Assembly (NCBI GenBank): GCA_965227745.1
Contig: OZ245769.1
Span: forward strand, 3,162,001-3,226,000
Source of the DNA: GAS368 sp965227745
GTDB taxonomy: Bacteria > Verrucomicrobiota > Verrucomicrobiia > Opitutales > Opitutaceae
Direction: 5' to 3'
DNA: 64,000 nucleotides
Position numbers and translations under genes: made by a program. How positions within the stretch are numbered: the first letter of the stretch is position 1; every line of letters starts with the position of its first letter. The notes under the pieces are model-generated. The model was given only the letters and a program-made list of their open reading frames with translations. It was not told the origin of the DNA and did no database searches. Positions 17,773 through 25,404 of the stretch are shown piece by piece.

Positions 17773-17953
17773 GCCGTGATGTAATCGATCGCTGAGTAGC
17801 GTTCATGGAGTTCAGGCAGCGCACGACGCGGCCATCCATCTTTCTCTCCCGCATGGACCGGAGCCGGATCATTGATGAATCGAGATTTCCAATTCCCTCC
17901 GCTCAACACTCCTCGCCTCTCACCACAAAATTTCTTTTGTTCGCACTAACCCC

Positions 17954-18478
17954 ATGAAACGCCACGCCTTCACGCTCGTCCTCGTCGCGCTCATTGTCTC
18001 TCTCGGTGTTTGGTACTTCTGGCGCGGCGCGAAATCCCCCGCGACTTCCCCGACGCCGCTCGCGCCCAGCTTAGCACCGAGTTCTCCCGCTCCGTCCCCG
18101 TCCGCATCGCCTAAGGCCAAATCATCCGACGCTGAGCGCAGCCACCTCGCCGACGCCCTCAATGCCCCGACCGGCACCATCCGCGCCGATCTCCAGATCG
18201 TCAGCGAAATCCTCGGCACCTACCGCAGTAATTTCCCGCGCGAGGGGAATCCCGTCGGCACCAATGCCGAAATCGTCGCCGTCCTCACCGGCAAAAACAA
18301 ACTGGGCCTCGCCCTCATCCCACCCGACCATCCCGCGATCAATAAGGATGGCGAACTCTGCGACCGTTGGGGCACGCCCTTCTTCTTCCACGCCGAAAGC
18401 GGCACACGCATGATCATCGAAAGCGCCGGCCCCGACAAAAAGCGCCACACCGCGGACGACGTGGCGTTTGCGCCATAG
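17954..18478 (+). CDS. Membrane-anchored protein with pseudopilin-like C-terminus
   Basis: 174 residues. A single N-terminal membrane helix (FTLVLVALIVSLGVWYFW) is followed by a Pro/Ser/Ala-rich linker (about residues 28-58). The C-terminal domain contains DGELCDRWGTPFFFHAE and SAGPDKKRHTADDVAF, closely resembling the calcium-binding end of type II secretion major pseudopilins (DPWGxPY...GPD...T.DDI). It lacks a prepilin cleavage signature at the start, so it is not a normal pseudopilin. Such proteins are common in this phylum, of unknown role. Confidence 0.72.
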   Translation: MKRHAFTLVLVALIVSLGVWYFWRGAKSPATSPTPLAPSLAPSSPAPSPSASPKAKSSDAERSHLADALNAPTGTIRADLQIVSEILGTYRSNFPREGNPVGTNAEIVAVLTGKNKLGLALIPPDHPAINKDGELCDRWGTPFFFHAESGTRMIIESAGPDKKRHTADDVAFAP

Positions 18479-18517
18479 CCGCTTGCCTCCAGACAACGCT
18501 TGCGCAAAATCCATCCC

Positions 18518-19018
18518 ATGCCTTTCCGCGCGCTCCTCTTCCTCGCGCTGATCTCACTCGCCTCCGCCGCCGAATGCATACCCAGCGGACGCGTTGCGGC
18601 TTTTTCTGAGCTACCCGCGACCGACCGACTAATCATAGAGATTGAGGAGGTCGATTGTTACAGTGGCCGCGCGCTTCGTCGCCGCCTTGAATTTTTAGCA
18701 GATGGGTTTGGCTCTTTTGGAGCCGGACAACTCCTTTCAGGAAAGACCTTCACTGCCCCTATTCAAGACGATCGCCGCCTTGGCACCGTTTTCCTCGCGC
18801 GCGGCGAAAAAGAGAAACTCGACGCTTATATTCAAGCACTCCGCGGTCCCGACACTTTGGCCTCCCTCTCTGGCTCATCCAGCATCTCGATCATTCAAAT
18901 GCGCGGCAGTATCATTCTTGCGCGCGAATCTTTTCCCGAGATACGCAGCAAAGCCATCACTGCCGCAATGCTGACCTTCGGCGAAATGCTGCGAGCACTT
19001 CAAACCAGCGCGCAATAG
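18518..19018 (+). CDS. Secreted protein of unknown function
   Basis: 166 residues from the ATG at 18518 (a TTG at 18500 would add six). The signal peptide MPFRALLFLALISLASA precedes AECIPSGRVAAF. The mature domain has alternating strands and a DRLIIEIEEVDCYSGRAL segment. No family recognised. It follows the pseudopilin-like gene by 39 bp in the same direction. Base composition is slightly less GC-rich in its second half than in neighbouring genes. Confidence 0.65.
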   Translation: MPFRALLFLALISLASAAECIPSGRVAAFSELPATDRLIIEIEEVDCYSGRALRRRLEFLADGFGSFGAGQLLSGKTFTAPIQDDRRLGTVFLARGEKEKLDAYIQALRGPDTLASLSGSSSISIIQMRGSIILARESFPEIRSKAITAAMLTFGEMLRALQTSAQ

Positions 19019-19045
19019 GTTCGAGGTTGTCGTACCTTCGCCACG

Positions 19046-19225
19046 CTATCCCTCCCGCTCGATCTCCTCGCGAATCTCGCTCACGCGCCCCGAGATCATC
19101 ATCGCGACATCCGCTGCTTCCGGACGACCGCGCCGATCCAGCGTAAAGGCCAGGTCGACCAGCTCCGTGCGCAGCCGGTCGAGCTTCTCGAAAACCGCCG
19201 GAGACGGTACCGGTGAATCATTCAT
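19046..19225 (-). CDS. Small 59-residue helical protein
   Basis: ATG at 19225, TAG at 19046-19048. Begins MNDSPVPSPAVFEKLDRLRT and ends SEIREEIEREG. The composition and third-position GC bias look coding: continuous amphipathic charged helix with LVDLAFTLDRRGRPEAADVA. No known family, but small proteins of this style (helical, gene-dense spacer) are plausible. No partner gene is obvious. Confidence 0.55.
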   Translation of the reverse strand: MNDSPVPSPAVFEKLDRLRTELVDLAFTLDRRGRPEAADVAMMISGRVSEIREEIEREG

Positions 19226-19273
19226 CGTATAGGTTAGGTTCCAGATGCTCGCAGTGAAATCAGCCGATTCAGC

Positions 19274-19301
19274 GACTCGCTACTCGCTACCCGCTACTTT
19301 C
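19274..19301 (+). repeat. Heptamer tandem repeat
   Basis: Units GACTCGC, TACTCGC, TACCCGC, TACTTTC: four consecutive 7-bp units between two minus-strand genes. Same periodicity as the strings at 21727, 57588, 57997, 59019 and 62180. Confidence 0.75.
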
Positions 19302-19312
19302 CATCTCCCCCC

Positions 19313-19669
19313 TCACCCCGAAACCAGCACCTCAAACCCGCCGGTCGCCATCCGCGCGCAGTCAAAAGGCATCGCGTTCGGGTCGCACTTCAGGCGCGGG
19401 TCGCTCATCACCGCCTTGTTCACCTTGTCGCGATGCGCCCGCGATTTGAACATGATCCACGAAAACATCACGGTCTCGCCCTTCTTCGGCTTCACGAGCT
19501 TGGGAAACGGCACCGCCCACTTCGTATCGAGATCTTCGCCCACGCACTCGAAAAACTGGAGCGCACCGTGGTCCATCCAAATCTTCGCGGCCTCTTTGGC
19601 CAGCTTGCGATAGGCTTTCAGGTTTTTCTTCGGCACCGGCAGGACGAATCCGTCAATGTAGTTAGGCAT
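19313..19669 (-). CDS. DUF1428 family protein
   Basis: 118 residues from the ATG at 19669, starting MPNYIDGFVLPVPKKNLKAY, the classic DUF1428 opening. WMDHGALQFFECVGED, KPKKGETVMFSWIMFKSRAHRD and DPNAMPFDCARMATGGFEVLV complete the family profile. It is a dimeric alpha/beta barrel (ferredoxin-like) protein. Function unknown. It is near the DoxX, AHSA1, YCII and sigma-factor genes, a grouping often seen around ECF42 regulators. Confidence 0.93.
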   Translation of the reverse strand: MPNYIDGFVLPVPKKNLKAYRKLAKEAAKIWMDHGALQFFECVGEDLDTKWAVPFPKLVKPKKGETVMFSWIMFKSRAHRDKVNKAVMSDPRLKCDPNAMPFDCARMATGGFEVLVSG

Positions 19670-19757
19670 GGAGTTGTTTTTTATTTTTACGGTTGGGTGA
19701 AATACGGCGCGCAAAGCCGATAAACCCGCGCGCCCGACAGAAATTATCGTCTCGTTT

Positions 19758-19838
19758 TCACTCCTCCTTGTCGATGCCACTCCCGTCGGAAATGACGAGG
19801 AGCATCAAGGCACCGACCAGAGCGATCGCGAGAATCAC
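19758..19838 (-). CDS. Possible very small membrane peptide
   Basis: A minus-strand frame ending TGA at 19758-19760 reads VILAIALVGALMLLVISDGSG then IDKEE: one hydrophobic helix followed by a charged tail. The only start codon in frame is GTG at 19838 (26 residues); an in-frame stop lies 10 codons upstream of it. It may be a real small membrane protein or chance. Low confidence. Confidence 0.2.
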   Translation of the reverse strand: MILAIALVGALMLLVISDGSGIDKEE

Positions 19839-19900
19839 AGGAGTGAAAACAAAAGCGGAAGTGAGCTAACAAATTGTTTTGAATCGTGAGGTGCGTCGTC

Positions 19901-20359
19901 TCATGCGCGCCATTTCGCCGCGAGCAGCGGGCGATAAGCCGAGCGATATACCCAAGCGAGGTAGAGATGCAGCCCGAGGAAAATCACCGCCATCGGCAGG
20001 CCCGAGTGTTCGAGGAAAATATGAAACGCGAGGCTGTTCACAATGAACGGCGCGAAGAGCACCAGCGCCAACGGCACGAAGCGATTGAACACCAGAAACA
20101 CTCCCACGAGCAGGTGCGTAATCCCGATGAGTTGCATCATGTAGCCCGTCTTGAAGAGGGCCGTGGCAAACTCCATCGCGCCCGCGGGCATAGGCGTTTC
20201 TGGCTGCGGGATGAAATTGAGAAACCCATTAAGTCCGAAGACCAAAAGCGGCAGGCCGAGAAGGTAGCGCGCGATGGCGGGCACGACGCGGGCCGCGCCT
20301 TTCTTTTCCGTGGGGACGCCATTGGCGTCGATGGAGGTGGAGGTGGTACCGGTATTCAT
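19901..20359 (-). CDS. DoxX-like membrane protein
   Basis: 152 residues from the ATG at 20359. Four hydrophobic helices: ARYLLGLPLLVFGLNGFLNF, MMQLIGITHLLVGVFLVF, LALVLFAPFIVNSLAFHIFL and MAVIFLGLHLYLAWVY. The conserved FxxxGxxxF-type start of helix 1 and the final Y-R-x-x-Y are in line with DoxX/DoxD-like proteins. Role unproven. The next gene upstream, starting at 20899, encodes an AHSA1 protein on the same strand, with a 66-bp gap. Confidence 0.82.
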   Translation of the reverse strand: MNTGTTSTSIDANGVPTEKKGAARVVPAIARYLLGLPLLVFGLNGFLNFIPQPETPMPAGAMEFATALFKTGYMMQLIGITHLLVGVFLVFNRFVPLALVLFAPFIVNSLAFHIFLEHSGLPMAVIFLGLHLYLAWVYRSAYRPLLAAKWRA

Positions 20360-20425
20360 GGAAGGTACAATTTTGAGGGTTAGTTTTTCGATTAGTGGAA
20401 ATTTTCGATCTATCACGCGCCGGGT

Positions 20426-20899
20426 TCAGCCCCGCGTCACGAGCGCGACGAGGCGGTCGAGGCTCTCGCCCCAGCCTTGATGGAAACCCATCTTCTCGTG
20501 CTTCGCGCGATTCGCCTCGGTCCAATGCAGCGCCCGCGCCGTGTAGCGCGTTCGGGCGCCGGGCAACGGTTCGAAGGTCGTGATCGCCACGAAAAATAAA
20601 TCCGGCGCCGGCACCCAGCCGGGTTGAAAGGCATCGGTGAACACGATGCGTTCGTTTTTCACCACCTCGAGAAAGAGGCCTTGTGTCGGGTACTCCGCGC
20701 CATCCAGTGCGCGCATCACGGTGCGAAAAACGCCACCCGGCCGCAGGTCCATCTCGCACACCGGTGTCGTCATACCGTGCGGGCCCCACCACTCCGGCAG
20801 GCGCTGCGTCCAAGCCGCATAGACCGCCTCACGCGGCGCGTCGATCACGCGGGTGAGCGCGAGTTCGAGTGGAGGATGATGGGGAAATGTCGCGAGCAT
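20426..20899 (-). CDS. SRPBCC/AHSA1-family protein
   Basis: 157 residues. LTRVIDAPREAVYAAWTQRLPEWWGPHG is the standard opening of the activator-of-Hsp90-ATPase-1-like (START/Bet v1 fold) bacterial proteins. CEMDLRPGGVF, GLFLEVVKNERIVFTDAF and HEKMGFHQGWGESLDRL complete it. These bind small hydrophobic ligands or act as stress proteins. Such genes are frequently near ECF42 sigma factors and YCII proteins, as here. The 270-bp spacer to 21170 shows nothing clear. Confidence 0.9.
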   Translation of the reverse strand: MLATFPHHPPLELALTRVIDAPREAVYAAWTQRLPEWWGPHGMTTPVCEMDLRPGGVFRTVMRALDGAEYPTQGLFLEVVKNERIVFTDAFQPGWVPAPDLFFVAITTFEPLPGARTRYTARALHWTEANRAKHEKMGFHQGWGESLDRLVALVTRG

Positions 20900-21169
20900 C
20901 GGAAAGAGGGAGGGCTGCTTACATAGACCTCAACGAACCACCCATGGGCTTCCGGACACCCTCCAAAAAGATAATCGCTCTCATCGTGCGTTTTACCCGG
21001 TCGTCTCCCTACCGTAGATCAGCACTTTGTCTCGATTCACGAAATCAGCTCAATTTATGGAAAATTTCAGGGAAATGTCCTTCCGGCACCGGTTCGTTCG
21101 TCGTAATTGATATCCGCCACTACCGGCCTCCCTCTTTCCCTAAACCCAAGTCCCGATTTTCATTTTCCC

Positions 21170-21592
21170 ATGGCCACCGATACTCGCTCCCCCTACATTC
21201 TGTTCTTCCGCAACAGCGGTCCCGAGACCCATCAGCACTTGTCGCCCGAGCAGCGCCAGCAACTCGTAACGCGTTGGAACGCGTGGTACGATAATCTCGC
21301 GGCCAAGGGCCAGGCCACCGAGGGCCAGCCGCTCGAGCTCGCCACGCGCGTCGTCTCCGGCGCCGGCGGCACCCGCGTTGTTGACGGCCCGTTCGCCGAA
21401 GCCAAGGAAGCCGTCGGCGGCTATGTGAAACTGATGGTGAGCAGCCTGGATGAAGCCACCGAGATCGCCCGCCAGCACCCCGGCCTCGCCTACGGCCTCA
21501 TCATCGAGGTTCGCCAGATGGTCCAGCACTGCCACCTCGGCGTAAACACCAGCCTGAGCCGCGCGCAGGAAAAAATGCCCGCCGCGCTTTAA
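21170..21592 (+). CDS. YCII-related (DGPF) protein
   Basis: 140 residues from the ATG at 21170. Ferredoxin-like YCII fold with the DGPF signature in RVVDGPFAEAKEAVGGY (about residues 70-86) and the usual ending of position-conserved helices. Proteins of this kind are encoded next to ECF42 sigma factors and are thought to act with them. The sigma-factor gene follows 178 bp downstream in the same direction. Confidence 0.92.
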   Translation: MATDTRSPYILFFRNSGPETHQHLSPEQRQQLVTRWNAWYDNLAAKGQATEGQPLELATRVVSGAGGTRVVDGPFAEAKEAVGGYVKLMVSSLDEATEIARQHPGLAYGLIIEVRQMVQHCHLGVNTSLSRAQEKMPAAL

Positions 21593-21616
21593 GGGAGCGG
21601 CGGTTTCCAACCGCCG
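21593..21616 (+). repeat. Hairpin repeat, GGAGCGGCGGTTT family
   Basis: GGGAGCGGCGGTTTCCAACC followed by GCCG. Sits directly after the YCII stop and probably folds into a stable hairpin. Related to 55163-55186 and 4121-4146. Confidence 0.8.
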
Positions 21617-21726
21617 CCCCCATCACGCCCGCTCGCCCTGCCTCTGCCGCTCACCCCTCGCCCCGTCACCCCCCGCCACCAACCACTCACACTCACCAAA
21701 TTCCGCCCCCGCCCCCGCCCACGCCC

Positions 21727-21760
21727 AAGTCGTAATTCGTAATTCGTCATTCGTAATTTT
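21727..21760 (+). repeat. Heptamer repeat (AATTCGT units)
   Basis: Units AAGTCGT, AATTCGT, AATTCGT, CATTCGT, AATTTT immediately upstream of the sigma-factor start at 21771. The same words recur as an inverted pair at 62180-62304. Confidence 0.85.
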
Positions 21761-21770
21761 CCCCGCCTCC

Positions 21771-23099
21771 GTGATCCCCGTCGCCCCCGCTCTCACACCC
21801 GGCACGCCGCCAGTCTCGCTCGATAAAAATCCGAGTAAGCCCGCGCAATTGGTGGAGCACTTTTTCCGGCACGAGACGGGGCGTTTGCACGGCGCGTTGA
21901 TCCGCCTTCTCGGCGTACATAATCTCACCCTCGCCGAAGATATCGCGCAGGAGGCCATGCTACGCGCGTTGCACAAGTGGTCGATGGGCGGCGTCCCCGC
22001 CAATCCCTCCGCGTGGATCACACAGGTCGCGATGAATCTCGCGCGCGATTCCCTGCGCCACAAGCGCATGTCCAGCGGCAAGGAAGATGCCATCATCACC
22101 CACATCGAGCAGATGGCGCCCACGCCCGCCGTCGCCGTCGAGGGTGCGCAGGAAATCCGCGACGACGCGCTCCGCCTGATCTTCATCTGCTGCCACCCAT
22201 CCGTCGCGCCCGACGCCCAAGTCGTCCTCGCGCTCAAGGTCCTCTGCGGATTCAGCACCGGCGAAATCGCGCGCGCCTTTCTCACGAGCGACGCCGCGAT
22301 CGAGAAACAGCTCACGCGCACCAAGCAGCGCATCCAGGACGCCGGCCTCGCCTACGATATTCCCGAGGGCGAGGATCTCGCCCCGCGCCTCGATGGCGTG
22401 CTCTCCGCGCTCTACCTCCTTTTCAACGAAGGCTACAAGGCCTCCGCCGGCGACCGGCTCCTCCGCGAGGATCTGTGCCAGGAGGCCGTCCGCCTCACCT
22501 CGCTCCTCGTCACGCATCCTGCCGGCCGCACCGCGCGCAGCCACGCGCTCCTCGCGCTCATGTACCTGAGCGCCGCGCGTTTCCCGTCCCGCGTCGATGA
22601 GCAAGGCGACATCCTGCGCCTCGAGGATCAGGACCGCTCGAAATGGGACCAGTCTCTCATCGCGCGCGGACTCTACGAGCTCACCGAGGCCGCGCAGGGC
22701 GACGAGTTGAGCGAGTACCACTTGCAGGCGGGCATTGCCGCCATCCACTGCACCGCGCCCGATGCCGAGTCGACCGATTGGCAGCGCATCGTCCTCCACT
22801 ACGACGAGCTCTACCGCCGCAAGCCCTCGCCCATCGTCGCGCTCAACCGCGCCGTCGCCGTCTCCTATTTCCAAGGCCCCCAAGCCGCGCTCGACGCCAT
22901 CGCCGCCATCCCAAATCGCGACCGCCTCGAGTCCCACTATCTCCTGCACGCCGTCCTCGGCGAACTCCACTGGCGCACCAACAACCACCGCGCCGCCGCC
23001 GGTAATTTCCGCCGCGCCCTGCACCTCGCCCAAGTGGGCCCCGAGCAGCAATACCTCACCCGCATGCTCGAGCGTACCGAGGAAGCCTCCGGGGATTGA
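21771..23099 (+). CDS. ECF42-type RNA polymerase sigma factor with long C-terminal extension
   Basis: Directs transcription of specific genes. 442 residues from the GTG at 21771. The sigma-2 region (residues about 30-95) contains HNLTLAEDIAQEAMLRALHKW; the sigma-4 region (about 140-190) contains LALKVLCGFSTGEIARAFLTSD. After that comes about 250 residues with YLLFNEGYKASAGDRLLRED and RKPSPIVALNRAVAVSYFQG, the TPR-like extension that defines the DUF6596/ECF42 group; in that group the extension is needed for activity. The neighbouring YCII/DGPF gene fits. No anti-sigma gene is seen. Confidence 0.93.
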   Translation: MIPVAPALTPGTPPVSLDKNPSKPAQLVEHFFRHETGRLHGALIRLLGVHNLTLAEDIAQEAMLRALHKWSMGGVPANPSAWITQVAMNLARDSLRHKRMSSGKEDAIITHIEQMAPTPAVAVEGAQEIRDDALRLIFICCHPSVAPDAQVVLALKVLCGFSTGEIARAFLTSDAAIEKQLTRTKQRIQDAGLAYDIPEGEDLAPRLDGVLSALYLLFNEGYKASAGDRLLREDLCQEAVRLTSLLVTHPAGRTARSHALLALMYLSAARFPSRVDEQGDILRLEDQDRSKWDQSLIARGLYELTEAAQGDELSEYHLQAGIAAIHCTAPDAESTDWQRIVLHYDELYRRKPSPIVALNRAVAVSYFQGPQAALDAIAAIPNRDRLESHYLLHAVLGELHWRTNNHRAAAGNFRRALHLAQVGPEQQYLTRMLERTEEASGD

Positions 23100-23228
23100 G
23101 GCCGCGTGCGCAGAGCGCGCCCTCACGCGCCACGTACCGAGCGCCACTGCGCAAGTTTTGCCATTTCCTCACCCTCGCGGGAATAGCGTTTGCGCCCGGG
23201 GCTCTGATTTGCTACCGTCTACGACACA

Positions 23229-23609
23229 ATGATTCGTCGTCTCACCGCGCTCTTTCTGGTCGTCGCCTGCGCTTTCGCGCTGGCGCTGCCCGCGCATGAG
23301 ACGAGCGATCTCTCGACCCAGATGGAGTGCTGCTGCGGGGATGGCCCGTCCACCTGCGGTCAGCGGGACTGTATCCCAGCCCCCTCCGCTCCCTCGGCCC
23401 GCGTGACGCAGGTCGCCTCGGCCGTCGAACAGCAAGCTCCCACCGCCAAGCCCGTCGCGGGCGTTTCGCGTGATGGAGTGGCCGCCTTGGTTTCATTTTT
23501 CCTTCGCGAGCAAATCGCGACCAGTGCCCGGCGCGTCGTCGCCGCGGCCTCGTTGGTTCCGCTCAGCAGTGGCCCGTTGTTTCAGGCGCACTGCAGTCTG
23601 CTAATCTAA
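23229..23609 (+). CDS. Small secreted Cys-rich protein at head of metal-efflux genes
   Basis: 126 residues. Signal peptide (MIRRLTALFLVVACAFALALPA), then ECCCGDGPSTCGQRDC, six cysteines within 16 residues of the mature N-terminus, then a Pro/Ala linker and a hydrophobic segment. It resembles small exported proteins that precede cusBA-type genes. It may bind or sense metal, but that is inference. It is followed by the adaptor gene 126 bp downstream. Confidence 0.62.
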   Translation: MIRRLTALFLVVACAFALALPAHETSDLSTQMECCCGDGPSTCGQRDCIPAPSAPSARVTQVASAVEQQAPTAKPVAGVSRDGVAALVSFFLREQIATSARRVVAAASLVPLSSGPLFQAHCSLLI

Positions 23610-23735
23610 GCTGCGCGTCGGCGTAGCCATGCCCTGCCCCGCCGCCGGCGGCTCGGGCATTTCCCCGTTCCCTCCCGCCGTGATCGGCGCGCACTCCGCC
23701 GCGCATCCGGCCTCCATCGCAGACTCCTTCTCTCC

Positions 23736-25373
23736 ATGAAATCTTTTCTGTTCTCCCTTCTCTCTCTCCTCGCCGTGGTGTCGGCTTCGACTCCGTTCGC
23801 CGTGACGTCGTTGTCCGCCGCCGAGGCCGCGCCCCGCGCGCTCTACCGCTGCCCGATGCACCCCCAGGTCACGTCCGACCACCCGGGCAAATGCACCATC
23901 TGCGGCATGGACCTCGTGCTCACGGCCGCAGTCACTCCGATGGCTGCGGGCGGTCCCCTCTCCATCACTCTCGGCGCTTCGCAAATCACCGTGCTCGGCG
24001 TCGAGACTTCGCTGGTGTCGCGCCAGCCGCTCGCGCGTACCTTGCGCGTTAACGGCCAGATCGACGACAACGATACGCGCCATCGTATCCTCGCCGCTCG
24101 CGTGCCGGGGCGCGTCGAAAGCCTCGGCATCAATTACGTGGGCGCTGAGGTCGCCGCCGGCGCCGTCCTCGCCACGATCTACAGCCCGGAAATGTTCACC
24201 GCCCAGCGCGTCTACGTGGAACGCCTCCGGGCCGGCGAAGGCGCCTTTCCCGCCGCCGAGCGTTCCGCCGCCCGCGAACGACTCCTCGAACTCGGCCTCA
24301 CCCCGGAAAATGTCGCGACGCTCGAAAAAAATCTCGCGCCCAGTGCCACGATCACCGTGCGCGCACCGTCTGCCGGGACGGTCGTCTCGAAGTCCGTCTA
24401 CGAGGGTCAGTACGTGCAGGTCAGCGACCGGCTCTTCGAAATCGCCGACTTCTCGTCGATGTGGTTTGTCTTCGAAGCCTATGAGCAGGACATCGCCTGG
24501 CTGCATCCCGGCCAAGAGATCGAGATCACAACCCGCGCCGTGCCCGGTGAGGTGATTCACACCAAGGTCGAATTCATCGACCCCAATTTCAGCGAGATGA
24601 CGCGCACCACCAAAGTTCGCGCCACCCTGCCCAATCCGCACTACAGCGTCGGCGGCGAGCCGCACCGCCTGCCCCACCGGGTCGTGGCCGAAGGCCGCGT
24701 GCTCCTTGAGTCGCCCGCCGTGATTGCCGCTCCGCGCTCCGCCGTGCTCGATGCTGGCGGGGGCCCGGTCGCTTACGTCGATCTGGGCAATGGCCGCTAC
24801 GAACAGCGCGCCCTGCGCCTCGGTCGCCGCGGCGATGCCTTGGTCGAGGTTCTTTCCGGCCTCCAAGAAAATGAACGCGTGGTAACGACCGGCGCCCTCT
24901 TGCTCGATGCCCAAGCACAACTCATCCGCGAAACCGGCGCGCGCGATCAGGCCATGCCAGCGTCTCCCGTCGCTATGCCCGCGACGCCCGCTCAACCCAC
25001 CGCCGCTGCCCCGACCGATACCGGCCTCGCCGCGCTCGCTACGGTTGCGCTCGATTCCGCCGCGCTCCTCGCGAGCGACGATTTCGCGGGCTACCAAAAA
25101 CTCTTCCCGCGTCTCACGGCCGCCAGCCAGGGCTTCAAATTGCCGCCCCTCGCGGTGGGCACCGACTTGAAGTCCGCGCGCCGCTCATACGAGTCGTGGA
25201 GTACGGCGGTCGCCGATCTCCTCAAGCCCCAGCGCGCGCAGCTCGGCCTGAAAGTTTTTCAGTGCCCGATGGCACCCGTCCTCGGCCAAGGCCGCTGGGT
25301 GCAGCGCAGCCAGCCGATCAAGAATCCGTTCTTCGGTTCCTCGATGCCGGACTGCGGCGATGAGGTCCCGTAA
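23736..25373 (+). CDS. RND efflux periplasmic adaptor (CusB-like) with heavy-metal-binding domain
   Basis: Membrane-fusion protein linking the inner-membrane RND pump to an outer channel. 545 residues. After a signal peptide comes the YRCPMHPQVTSDHPGKCTIC motif (about residues 35-58), a heavy-metal-binding domain with Cys, Met and His ligands. The barrel-sandwich/lipoyl parts follow: RILAARVPGRVESLGINYVGAEV and ITVRAPSAGTVVSKSVYEGQYV. The C-terminal domain has a second metal-like motif, FQCPMAPVLGQGRWVQRSQP. Full length for the CusB group, slightly extended. Confidence 0.93.
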   Translation: MKSFLFSLLSLLAVVSASTPFAVTSLSAAEAAPRALYRCPMHPQVTSDHPGKCTICGMDLVLTAAVTPMAAGGPLSITLGASQITVLGVETSLVSRQPLARTLRVNGQIDDNDTRHRILAARVPGRVESLGINYVGAEVAAGAVLATIYSPEMFTAQRVYVERLRAGEGAFPAAERSAARERLLELGLTPENVATLEKNLAPSATITVRAPSAGTVVSKSVYEGQYVQVSDRLFEIADFSSMWFVFEAYEQDIAWLHPGQEIEITTRAVPGEVIHTKVEFIDPNFSEMTRTTKVRATLPNPHYSVGGEPHRLPHRVVAEGRVLLESPAVIAAPRSAVLDAGGGPVAYVDLGNGRYEQRALRLGRRGDALVEVLSGLQENERVVTTGALLLDAQAQLIRETGARDQAMPASPVAMPATPAQPTAAAPTDTGLAALATVALDSAALLASDDFAGYQKLFPRLTAASQGFKLPPLAVGTDLKSARRSYESWSTAVADLLKPQRAQLGLKVFQCPMAPVLGQGRWVQRSQPIKNPFFGSSMPDCGDEVP

Positions 25374-25404
25374 CTCCGCCCACCTTTAATTCGGAGTTCC
25401 GCCC

